From Schizosaccharomyces osmophilus (lineage: Eukaryota > Ascomycota > Schizosaccharomycetes > Schizosaccharomycetales > Schizosaccharomycetaceae), in NCBI RefSeq assembly GCF_027921745.1, contig NC_079238.1, forward strand, positions 5,332,001 through 5,396,000: a stretch of 64,000 nt of DNA. The letters run 5' to 3'. The notes beneath the pieces are model-generated. The model did no database searches. It was not told the DNA's origin and was given only the letters and a program-made list of their open reading frames with translations. Positions 30,879 to 40,600 of this stretch are shown here, in pieces (the stretch's first letter is position 1; each line of letters opens with the position of its first letter). Made by a program: the position numbers and the translations under genes.

Positions 30879-32166
30879 GTTTTCTTTCCTTTCTCACCAA
30901 TGACAAATTTTATTGTTGTTGGTCATTGTTTGTTAGTTTTCCTTGCTTTTCTAATCATTCGAACGCATGTGTGTTTTTCTTTCTTTCTTTGTATTATATG
31001 TCCGTCTATCATTTGTCTATCTGACTGTTTGGGGTCCATATTTTCGTAATACTTTTATGGTTGGAACGAACCCCGTTATTAATTTAATTTCCCCCTTTGT
31101 GCCCGTATTTGAACGGGTATGCTAGTTTTATTTTTTTTCCATCGTGAATGGCAATTCTTTTTGTTTGGAAACATAGCATAGCAATTGCTAATATTGCTGT
31201 TGATCTCTTATGTTGTAGGAAGCCATAGCCTGCTGGGTGTGTTGGTTGTAGGATTTTCAGCTCAAGTAGCAATAAATGAGTGTTTTCTTTCATACTACAA
31301 GGGTTTTCCCAGTGCAATGTTGCTAGTAGTGAAATAAGAATTGCTTCTATCGTACGCACGGTATGGAAGATTCGTAGAGCCAGAGTAAGATGATGGATTT
31401 TACGGCTGAAATCCAAAAGAAGCGCAAATTGCACAGCGTGGTTTTCTTTCAGTTTCTATTATTTGCAGACAAACCTGTATATCCTATGAAACCACCTTTG
31501 TCCATTCCTAAATACAAATCCATAGAAACCCCATCTCATCCAACCTACAGAAAGCCATAGGAAATGAATGGTTTAACTTGTTTAATTGTACTTTCCGGAC
31601 CACACCACTAAACACTCATGCTTCTCAGTTTTTGAAACCATGAATGCTTTTTCTTTTGAAAACAGGAAATAATTTTTAACAGAAAAAACTAGTATCAAAG
31701 TGTTTATAAGAGATTCTACATTGTTGTTATTGATTTTATTTTATTTTATTCTATTCTGTTATATTTTATTTTTTTATTTTGATTTGTTTATTTGTTTACA
31801 TCCGACAGGGTATTTGCCCACGTCCTTTACCCGGAGTTTTACTCACACTGATTATCTCCAAGGATAACTGATACGCCCAAGGTAACCTAGAGATGTACCT
31901 CACCCTCCCCCTCCGTCCTGATTATAAAAACAGAAAGGTACCCAAGCGACAAAACTTGTCATCTACCATCGCCACGAAAAAGAGTATTTTCGTGTTTGAA
32001 AGGAAAAACAGGAACCATTAGAGGATTCTTGTGCTAAATTTTTGGTATTAGAAAAAAAAATATTGAAACTAGGTGGAATTGTTTCAATCGACTTTATCTT
32101 TCCTTTTTACTCTTATAACCTATTGTTGAATCTATCTTGGAATTTGTACAACTTTAAATTAACAAA
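30879..32166. other. Intergenic, spd1 end to snz1
   Basis: About 1.3 kb. It holds the spd1 3' UTR and the snz1 promoter, with TATAAA at 31923-31928, 239 bases before the snz1 ATG. A 116-codon minus-strand ORF (31084-31434) has no recognisable domain and overlaps the presumed spd1 3' UTR. Confidence 0.45.
31923..31928 (+). promoter_or_regulatory. TATA box of snz1
   Basis: TATAAA within ATTATAAAAACAG, 239 bases before ATG 32167, compatible with a long leader. Confidence 0.5.
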
Positions 32167-33057
32167 ATGATTTCTGAAACTAAGGGATCCTTTCAAGTCA
32201 AGGCTGGACTTGCTCAAATGTTGAAGGGCGGTGTCATTATGGATGTTGTAAACTCTGAACAAGCTCGCATTGCTGAAGCTGCTGGTGCTTGTGCCGTCAT
32301 GGCTTTGGAGCGTGTTCCCGCTGACATTCGTGTTCAAGGTGGCGTTGCCCGTATGTCTGATCCTACTATGATTAAGGAAATTCAGGCAGCTGTTTCTATT
32401 CCCGTCATGGCTAAGGTTCGCATTGGCCATTTCGTTGAGGCCCAAATCCTCGAAAGCATTGGCGTCGATTATATTGACGAATCTGAAGTCTTGACTCCCG
32501 CTGATGATGCTCATCATGTTGAAAAAGCCAATTTCACTGTCCCTTTCGTATGTGGTAGCCGTAATTTGGGAGAGGCTCTTCGCCGTGTTTCTGAAGGTGC
32601 TGCTATGATCCGTACCAAGGGTGAAGCAGGTACCGGTGATGTTGTTGAAGCCGTCCGTCATACCCGTCAAATGCAAGGTGAACTCCGCCGCGTCAAAAAC
32701 ATGGCTCCTGAAGAGCTATATACCTTCGCCAAGGAAATTGGTGCCCCTATTGATCTTGTTCGTGAATGCGCTCGTTTGGGTCGTTTGCCCGTTGTCAATT
32801 TCGCTGCCGGCGGTGTTGCCACTCCTGCTGATGCTGCCATGATGATGCAGCTTGGTTGTGATGGTGTCTTTGTTGGCTCTGGTATCTTCTTGTCAGGTGA
32901 CCCAGCTAAGCGTGCTCGTGCCATTGTTCGCGCTGTTACCCATTATCAGGATCCCAAGATCTTGGCTGAGGTTAGCGAAAACCTTGGTTCTGCCATGGTA
33001 GGTAGGAGTGTTCAGTCTTTGGAAGAGAAGGATAAGCTTGCTACTCGCGGTTGGTAA
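32167..33057 (+). CDS. snz1: Pyridoxal 5'-phosphate synthase, PdxS/SNZ subunit
   Basis: 296 residues, the standard length for this TIM-barrel enzyme. It condenses ribose-5-phosphate, glyceraldehyde-3-phosphate and ammonia to PLP; ammonia comes from the SNO/PdxT glutaminase, which is not in this window. Visible motifs: [30 protein letters not shown], the substrate lysine in [29 protein letters not shown], the second lysine in [34 protein letters not shown] and GVFVGSGIF. Codon bias is strong (GCT, GTC, AAG, CGT), so expression is probably high. A TATA box lies upstream. Confidence 0.97.
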   Translation: MISETKGSFQVKAGLAQMLKGGVIMDVVNSEQARIAEAAGACAVMALERVPADIRVQGGVARMSDPTMIKEIQAAVSIPVMAKVRIGHFVEAQILESIGVDYIDESEVLTPADDAHHVEKANFTVPFVCGSRNLGEALRRVSEGAAMIRTKGEAGTGDVVEAVRHTRQMQGELRRVKNMAPEELYTFAKEIGAPIDLVRECARLGRLPVVNFAAGGVATPADAAMMMQLGCDGVFVGSGIFLSGDPAKRARAIVRAVTHYQDPKILAEVSENLGSAMVGRSVQSLEEKDKLATRGW

Positions 33058-33316
33058 ACAACAAATGTTTTTGCTTCTATTGTATTATAATTAGACATCT
33101 ACCGATACTTATAATTCTAATTTCATAATCTCCTTTTTGGTCTGTTTCTCTTTTAATTGTTCCAAAATAGTCTCAATATTCCATAGAAAACGCAATGTTT
33201 TAATTAATTTTTGTTTGCCTTTGTGCACATTACAAATCATGCTTCTTGTTTGTATTCATATATTGATCTTTAGTAGAAAACATCCATCCGTGTCTGATTA
33301 AATATCAAACCTTTAA

Positions 33317-34258
33317 CTATCGATTTTCAACAATGCTTTTGGCATCAATTTCCTTTCGCTGAACAATTACTGTGCGGTCCAAGTTCGCAGAGTCTTTCCA
33401 AATCGTAGCATCAAAGACGCTGCCTGAGAACAGATTCTTGACATAGTTGGCTTGTTTAGAAGAACCAATTTCAAAAGCGAGATATCTCAAGGCATCTTTC
33501 GTAAGGAATGGGTCCTTCAACAGTTCAAACACATAAGACGCAATGACTTTATAAAACTGATTACCGTCCTCTTGAGCTACAAGCGCATGTCTTGGCTCGT
33601 ACCTTTTAACACTTAGGTCCGTGTTGGTATGAAACTCGGTTGGTGATATATACGGTGGGTTGCATAAGACAACATGACAATCTTTCAATAAATCAAACAT
33701 CGCTTTCTGTGCAGATAAAACATTGATTTTGTGAAATTGAGTATCCAGCGTAGAGCTGTCGTGCTTGCAAGTAAGCAGGTTTTTAGCTGCTATATGAAGA
33801 GCTTTTGAGGAATTATCGACAACATGGAGATGATGAGGACGCTTGAGAGACGTCGAAACATAGCTGCTAATGCACCCGGAACCTGTACACAAGTCCAAGA
33901 TGCGTATGGGATTTGGAACCGACAACGAATTCAACAAGGGAATCGTCCTCTCTACCCATTCCTCTGTCTCCCATCGGGGAATCAGAACTCCTGGTCTGCA
34001 TTGTATATCTAAAGAACCAAAGGGTTGTGTTTGTAATATATACTGTAATGGGTATTTACGACCACGAAGTTTGCAGGCTTGTATAATTTTTCGTTGAATT
34101 TGCAGTTTACTGTCTTTTGGACAAAGTTCCCGTAGCTCTTGACTGATCCATTTCCATTCTTGTTTAGCCTGTTCGGTACTTTTGGTTGCTCGATATAAAT
34201 CAGCTAAGAATCGATTGTTTTTCAAAAAAGTTTTCCATTTTAATTTACGTTGTAACAT
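33317..34258 (-). CDS. mtq1: Mitochondrial release-factor glutamine N5-methyltransferase (HemK/PrmC family)
   Basis: 313 residues from ATG 34258. An N-terminal helical domain (about 1-100) ends in YPLQYILQTQPFG, the family linker that contacts the release factor. The Rossmann methyltransferase follows, with PRWETEEWVE, the SAM motif RILDLCTGSGCISSYV and the catalytic VVLCNPPYISPTE, where NPPY binds the target glutamine. Family knowledge: it methylates the GGQ glutamine of mitochondrial release factor Mrf1. The basic N-terminus is compatible with mitochondrial import. It is convergent with snz1. Confidence 0.9.
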   Translation of the reverse strand: MLQRKLKWKTFLKNNRFLADLYRATKSTEQAKQEWKWISQELRELCPKDSKLQIQRKIIQACKLRGRKYPLQYILQTQPFGSLDIQCRPGVLIPRWETEEWVERTIPLLNSLSVPNPIRILDLCTGSGCISSYVSTSLKRPHHLHVVDNSSKALHIAAKNLLTCKHDSSTLDTQFHKINVLSAQKAMFDLLKDCHVVLCNPPYISPTEFHTNTDLSVKRYEPRHALVAQEDGNQFYKVIASYVFELLKDPFLTKDALRYLAFEIGSSKQANYVKNLFSGSVFDATIWKDSANLDRTVIVQRKEIDAKSIVENR

Positions 34259-35032
34259 GAAGAAGATTCATTGATTCCTTCAACATGAGGGTGTCTATTC
34301 TTACTTATTGACTGTCTGCCACTGCTAGGATATATACATGCATGTTCATGAAGGAAGATGAGGTTTAAGAGCATGTGAAAAACGAATTGGATTCATTCAA
34401 TTTAATTAGATTTACAAAAACTAAATGTAACGCAGATGAAAAAAATAAAGAAAACAAACATTCTTGTTCAACTATCTGCAATGATCAGACAGTAAAATCA
34501 AGGATCAGAGAAAATGAAAACAATAACACAAGTTATGATAGAATTAATAAGTCCTCTAAAAAAACGCAGTTATTACTGTATATCGCTTAAAATACAATGA
34601 CAAAATGAGTGGTTTGTTAAGCACTCAACTGTCAAGTTCTTATGTGCGTCTATCAATGAAATCGTAAGACAGAGCAGGGCAGGGCAGACGGTAATGCTCG
34701 AATTATTCCGTGTCATATTCGTAGTGGTCTAATTAAAAAGCGAACAAGAAAAGGGCAATACAGTTCATACGAAAAGAACGACAACTTTTTTGGATTTACA
34801 TAATGTCAACCTCTTAAGCTTTCCTTTCTTTTAATAGATTAAACAAAAAAACAAAACATCTATCACCTTTTCGTAAACATTAAAGGTTAAAGAAAAAACG
34901 TAAACAAGATTTAGAAGAGCGTTGAAAACTTCCAAAGAAAAAGAAACCAATAAAAATTAAATAGAGATAGAGCAAAAGGGACAATGTGGATTATTAAAAC
35001 AAATAAAAAATTCTAAAGACAGCTGAATTTTT
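34259..35032. other. Intergenic, mtq1 promoter / rcd1 3' region
   Basis: About 770 bases. A 71-codon GTG-initiated ORF (34375-34590) has no domain and is probably chance. GCAGGGCAGGGCAG near 34674 is a tiny tandem repeat. Confidence 0.45.
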
Positions 35033-35878
35033 TTAAGGATTCACGACAGCGACGTCAGACAAATTGATTAATAATTGAGCCAAACACTTCTTGGTGTTAT
35101 GGTCGTCTTTTAAGACATGGGCAAAAGTGGCATCACGGAGAGGTTCGGGCAAGCAATGGCGCAAAGCTTCTCTTGCACGAGGATTATCACTTAAACGAAG
35201 GTAGCAGCGAATGACATGCTTCAACAAGCGAAAAGCAAAAGAATCCACAAGTTGTAAAACCATATTATTCAGTACGGAAGCAACGGCATAAAAGCGTTCA
35301 TATGTTTGGCAAATGTATTGCAAGCCAACATCATCGCAAAGGAATTTTTGGACGATGAAGATGGCAACTGTTTTGGAGAGCTCAGAGCCGTTTTCCATGA
35401 TACGAAGACACAAAGGAATAATTTCAGTAGAAAGAAGAAAATTGATGACTTCGGGAGAATCGTTTTTAACGAGGGCACCAATGACACCTAAACTAGTCAA
35501 CCGAAGGTATTCAAACGGTTTGGACTTGGATAGGGTATTAAGAAAAGGGTACAAAAAGAGAGTGATGTGAGCATTCAAAAAATGAATTCTTGTTTCAGGA
35601 TGAGAGGCGATACATTGCAACAAAGCTAACGCATTACAAACACGGTTCGATGTCGGCCCTGTCAAGGTAGGGGGATTAAGGAGTGGGTAGACACTGATAA
35701 TTTCTTGTAATAACGCGGTCATAACGCCATAAGAATGCCAAAGAATCAGAGCCAAATCTTCGTATTGCTCGCGTTTACGTGATAATTCCACCAGTGCTTG
35801 TTCGCGTTGTGTACCTTGAACAATTTCAATAATCCATTCGTAAACAAGAGCTGGTTCATAAGACGTAGGGGATTCCAT
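35033..35878 (-). CDS. rcd1: CCR4-NOT subunit Rcd1/Caf40/NOT9
   Basis: 281 residues, against about 283 recalled for S. pombe. The armadillo-like repeat fold is recognisable from [77 protein letters not shown] and the C-terminal [18 protein letters not shown]. The protein binds RNA-recruiting factors within the CCR4-NOT deadenylase complex. In fission yeast it was first described for nitrogen-starvation-induced sexual development. Single exon. Confidence 0.96.
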   Translation of the reverse strand: MESPTSYEPALVYEWIIEIVQGTQREQALVELSRKREQYEDLALILWHSYGVMTALLQEIISVYPLLNPPTLTGPTSNRVCNALALLQCIASHPETRIHFLNAHITLFLYPFLNTLSKSKPFEYLRLTSLGVIGALVKNDSPEVINFLLSTEIIPLCLRIMENGSELSKTVAIFIVQKFLCDDVGLQYICQTYERFYAVASVLNNMVLQLVDSFAFRLLKHVIRCYLRLSDNPRAREALRHCLPEPLRDATFAHVLKDDHNTKKCLAQLLINLSDVAVVNP

Positions 35879-36767
35879 TTTTATATAAAATTATAATAAT
35901 AAGTAAGCAACTTAGTAAAACGAGTTCCTTTCGTGGAGAGGAAGAATATCAAATCAGATCCTGTCCTGCAAAATCTACCAATAAATACAAGACACAAACA
36001 AGGGCAAGGGCTGCTTTTTGATGCTTTATTCGTACAGATGTCGACCTCACAAAATTCCAAAGAGAATAGAACAACACGGATTCTTCTTTTACTAATAGAC
36101 GGTTGTAAATAAGAGCATACAAAACGATCCTAGTGAAAAGAACCAGGAATCCAATAAATATATTAATTTAAAGAGTATAACAATTCTCTAAAGCAAATGC
36201 AAATTGTTTCTCCTTTTTTTGATGCTTCTGACACCTTGAAAATGAGAGAATATGGGTATTTTATAGAAAATGGTTTTTTTTACGTTTTAGTTGTCGTTGC
36301 GGAAGGCAGCCTTTCTTTCATATCCGGCAAATGGCAGTAAAGAAATACGGATTGTGAAGTGAAGTGAAGGGTGCAATAAGAATAGCACGCAATACCGCGT
36401 GCGATAATAAATAAATAAAATCACAAAATGAACAAAAAAAAAAGAAAAAAAAAGGAATGAGTCTGTAGGTAGTTTTAAAACTTCTTTTTCTTTTCCGTTG
36501 TTTTTATTGTAATGAAAAAACCAACCCTGTCCATCGACAATTTATATTTTCCTATATCGACGCGTAGTTTCCTTTAAATCTATACATAATCGTAAAGGAT
36601 ACAAATATAAAAAACTTGTTGTACAAAGTATCATGTAGAAAAGACGAAAAAAAAATTTTCATTAAGGTATAAAAGGACCACCGATCCCTCTCTTGTCGCG
36701 TTGAAAGTTGACACCCATCGAATTTGATTCCTCTTGAGCTTTTTCAATTTGCATTGATAAAGGAATT

Positions 36768-36812
36768 GAATACGATGGGGAGAAAAAGAGTCCTTTTCTC
36801 CCAAGCGTATTC
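36768..36812 (+). other. Strong hairpin (7 bp + 9 bp stems)
   Basis: GAATACG (36768-36774) pairs with CGTATTC (36806-36812). After a 3x3 internal loop, GGGAGAAAA (36778-36786) pairs perfectly with TTTTCTCCC (36794-36802) around a 7-nt loop. It overlaps the first codons of the ORF at 36775 and lies about 100 bases downstream of TATAAAAGG. Confidence 0.7.
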
Positions 36813-37029
36813 AAGGTTCACCTACCCTTGGATTCCCCGTGGAAAGGCGACATATCGTCTAGCTTACATGTTGATAGAATATAATCTTACACGATCATAT
36901 AAAAATATAAAATATGGGTTTATAAGAACTTTTAGAAACAGTAGTAGTATTCGTAGGAATGAGGCTTTTGTAGAAAGAGGCCTGGTTCATAGAGGCCTGG
37001 GTTCTGTCATGAAACATCTTTGTTGCTAG
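36775..37029 (+). CDS. Possible small lineage-specific protein, 84 residues (or a non-coding RNA)
   Basis: The ORF starts MGRKRVLFSQAYSRF and is rich in Arg, Tyr and Lys (theoretical charge strongly positive), with WIPRGKATYRLAYM in the middle and LVHRGLGSVMKHLCC at the end. It follows a good TATA motif near 36667 by about 108 bases. I recognise no family. The strong hairpin across its start codon would hinder translation, so a structured RNA is an equal alternative. Confidence 0.3.
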   Translation: MGRKRVLFSQAYSRFTYPWIPRGKATYRLAYMLIEYNLTRSYKNIKYGFIRTFRNSSSIRRNEAFVERGLVHRGLGSVMKHLCC

Positions 37030-37316
37030 TTTTCCATGCGATTGACGGACGGTTCATTGCCAAAAACTCTGCTGTTTCCCTTACCATCAAGTGAGGAGTA
37101 GTGACAGTTGTCAGACTGAGGCTGCCTGAGTCTTTCTGTACTTGATTCGAATGTGAATGTTTATCGATTCCCTTTCCACTGACAGACATGCCTTGGTCAT
37201 GGTACCATGCCATACACAGCTCTTTTGCAGACGGCAACATCATTATATAATATTAGTGTATAATATCATACAAGTAAAATATTTTTTTAGAATAACCTTG
37301 ATAACCCAATGGTCCT

Positions 37317-37346
37317 GGTTCGAATCCCATAAAGAACACATTTTTT
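37317..37346 (+). other. Orphan tRNA-type B box with Pol III terminator
   Basis: GGTTCGAATCC (37317-37327) is a canonical B box, and TTTTTT follows at 37341-37346. An A-box-like TAACCCAATGG ends only 5 bases before it, so the middle of a tRNA would be missing. T-arm and acceptor pairing do not form. It is either a tRNA relic or a TFIIIC-only site. Confidence 0.45.
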
Positions 37347-37638
37347 ATAAACAACTGGCGCCATAGACATTCCTCTGTTCTTTCACAACAAACGCAGTCG
37401 GATCGCCAATTTCTTTATTCCTGTATTGATAATACCAAAGGAGCGTTGCTATTTTTTGCTTTCTCTACAAATTAGTCTTCGGATGGCACGTATTTACGGG
37501 AATTTAAAGATCACCGTTCGCTAATTCCCTACTCATTTGTTTCCTATATAATACAAACGTTTTGCTTTGGATAAAAAAGAAAGCTTATAGTAATTCGTCT
37601 TCCTTTATTTTTTTCTTTTATATCTCAGATTTGATCCT

Positions 37639-40600
37639 ATGAATGCTGAATTGACTTCCAACAACAAAGGAGAGTCTGCGCCTTCAGCAGTTCAAACTGA
37701 TTCTTCCATTGAATCAACCCGGCCTGAGTCTCTTCAACAAGTGGATGATTCCAATAAACTGATGCATTCTGCAACAACCCAGGATGAGAAACACCAGTCG
37801 TCCGAGATGGATCAACCAAACGCTTCTGCTGCCTCCTCTTTGAAGGATGTAGAAGAGAATTCTTACGCTCATGATCAGGATACCATACCAACTGCTATTG
37901 ATGAGTCTGTTCCTAGCCAGGATCCTATAGATGTTCATACGCAAGATGACATCGAGACAAAGCCCAGCGAGCCAGAGCCTTTGTCGAACCAGGATCCTGT
38001 AGATGTTCATACGCAAGATGACATCGAGACAAAGCCCAGCGAGCCAGAGCCTTTGTCGAACCAGGATCCTGTAAATGTTCATACGCAAGATGACATCGAG
38101 ACAAAGCCCAGCGAGCCAGAGCTTTTGTCGAACCAGGATCCTGTAAATGTTCATACGCAAGATGACATCGAGACAAAGCCCAGCGAGCCAGAGCTTTTGT
38201 CGAACCAGGATCCTGTAGTTGTTCATACACAAAACGACACAGAGACAAAGCCGGACGAACCGGACTCTGTGCAAGAGCAGGTCGAAGTTGAGAAAGGTGA
38301 AGTGGTTTCGGTTGTTCCATTATCGAGGGATCCATCTGAGTTGGAAACAAAAGTTAATGAATTGGAAGAAGCAAAACAAGACACACCACAGAAATTGGAG
38401 TCAGAGGACACTCAATCACAAAATACGAATGTCAATGAAGCTAACGTCCCAAGAACAGCGGCTTCAACTGGTGAACCTGCCAAGGAAGCTTTTACTTCTT
38501 CTGCTGACAACCGTATCTCTGTGTCCCATTTGTTTGCGAATGATGAGCCTTCCAGTTTGGGGTTTTTTGACAACCTCGTTCAAGCTGCAGACTCTCATCC
38601 TACTGCGGATATGGATAACAGTGACAGCCTTTTTGGCGAATTCAACCAAGGTTTTGAGATTAATGCGCAAGATGAAACCAACTATAATAACTATAATGAC
38701 TCCCAATTCCCACCTACAAAGTCAACCATGGAAGCTGATTATGACCATCCGGTTTCTGCATCTACGGAACCAGTTTTATCATCGTCTTCAAAACACTTGG
38801 AGATGGACTATCGGAACGAAGAGCTAATGGTTCCAAATAATGAGCCATTCAGTGAAAATAACTTTGACAAGGAAGCAACTGGTGTTTCCACTGACGAAGT
38901 ACAACCTAGTTCAAGTGAACTCTTTCGTCAGCAATCTTCTGAACCAACACCGGCAGCAAACCAAGATCAGATAGATGAGACACCTGTTTTTCACGATGAT
39001 TCCCACAATAGATCCAACATGGAAACGTCTCATCCAGAGACGGAAGAAACTGCAGATCTCTTTCAGAATAATCCAGAAGAAGAGGATAGGTTTTTCAGTG
39101 AAGTTTTACAACCTCACGAACAAGCTCCTTCCACTCAACCAAAGGATCACGTTGCTGATCCTTCTTTGGATGTTTTCTCTTCCTTTCAGCACCCTCCTGT
39201 GGACGAAGATGCCGCCTTGTTCAATCAATTCGCCAACGATGATGCACCCTTAGGAGGATTGCTGGAAAGCAGCAATACAAACGATAATGAATTGATAGAT
39301 GATTCCGAGTTTTCTTCATTATTGGATAACTTTTTGAAACCAGCTGCTCAACCGCCTGCTTCTTCCTATATCCCCACACAACCGAAACAGTTGCCAACAA
39401 CACCATTACCTCCATTAGATACTACAAAGCGTTCGTCTTCCCAGAGTTCTAAGCCTTTCGTTGCTTCCAAAGAAGGTTATAGCTCACCATATGACCTTCC
39501 TGAAGAAATTGTCCAACAGGCTCAACAAAAGCGATCTGCCACTTATACTTCTGCTCGAAAAGCTGCTCAGATATCCGCATCAAAAATTAGCTCCCCTACA
39601 GTGAGTAGTTTTCAAGGGCTAAATGCTCCTCCTATTCCTCCAGAAACTTCGGTTCCACTTAGTACCACAAGACAACGTCCTAACGTCCCTCCAGCCCCTC
39701 CTGTTGTTAATACTCTCCCCGCTACGAATCCAGCTCGCCCTTCTGTCACGCAAGCACCTAGAACAAATGATAATTCTTATGGAACTGGGAGGTATACTCC
39801 TGGTTTGTCTAGCGAGATGCCTTCAGCAGCTCCAGTGGTTCCTATGCAGGAAGCAAATACTTTGGAAACAAAGCCTCCTTTAGCACGAAATTATACGAGA
39901 TCTCCATATGCTCCTATAGTATCTCCTAAAGAACTCCCACATGTTCAACAGGCGCCTCGTGTTCCGGTTTCTTATACTCCGGTTGAGACCCAAAAGCCTT
40001 TGGCTTCAGTTCCCAATATTCCTCCACCAAGCAACCAAAGAGAGTTGCAAGCATCTACGATTGATGGCTCCGCTGTACCCTATAACCCGCTGACAGCAGC
40101 CCAGTCAAAAGTAGGTTATTCGCCATCAGTAAAGGTTGGAAGATCATATCCTAGCGTTCCCGATTTACAGGCCTCCATACCTCCTTTCGAACATTTCTCA
40201 CCATTTATGAACGGGAATGAAATACAGTCAATTCGAGGAAGCACAGCACCACCACTGTCACCTGCTCAAGTTCATCCATATACTCCAATACACGATACAT
40301 CAACTCTTAATAAAACAGACCCATCATCACTTAATCGAGGATACAACCCTGAAGCTTTCCCTTCAGATATTCCCGGGACTACCCTTCCTCCGACCGAGCG
40401 TCCTATTTCTCGCACAAGAAGTCCAGTTCTTTTTCATAGGGAAAGTATACCAGATCGGCCCGCCACTGTTTCATTGCCTGCTAAGCAACATTCTGATATT
40501 GAAAGAAAGAGTTTGAGTGAGATGCAGCGAGAGCCCAAATTGGCCGAGAGCGCTAATTCATTGTCCATTGAAACTAGGATTGGCAACAGTTATTTGAGCG

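Larger units (their letters stand above)
35879..37638. other. Long divergent region, rcd1 / sec16
   Basis: 1.76 kb, one of the emptiest intervals and one of the most structured. Seen in order: hairpin GCACGC AATACC GCGTGC near 36388-36405; TATA-like GGTATAAAAGG near 36666; a 45-nt hairpin at 36768-36812 at the start of an 84-codon ORF; a 10-nt direct repeat AGAGGCCTGG at 36976 and 36991; and a tRNA-type B box with a T6 run at 37317-37346. Confidence 0.5.

Noticed and set aside
31084-31434. 116-codon minus-strand ORF downstream of spd1
   Set aside because: It overlaps the expected spd1 3' UTR, has no motif I recognise, and resembles chance frames of similar length elsewhere in the window.
36660-37350. 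Telomerase RNA gene between rcd1 and sec16
   Set aside because: A U-run resembling an Sm site exists near 37281, but I could not find a convincing template or the Sm-adjacent 5' splice site, so the identity is unsupported.
37714-38350. Long minus-strand ORFs opposite the sec16 repeats (141 and 186 codons)
   Set aside because: They are shadows created by the 72-bp repeat period, which keeps every frame open; the plus-strand frame is the conserved Sec16 protein.
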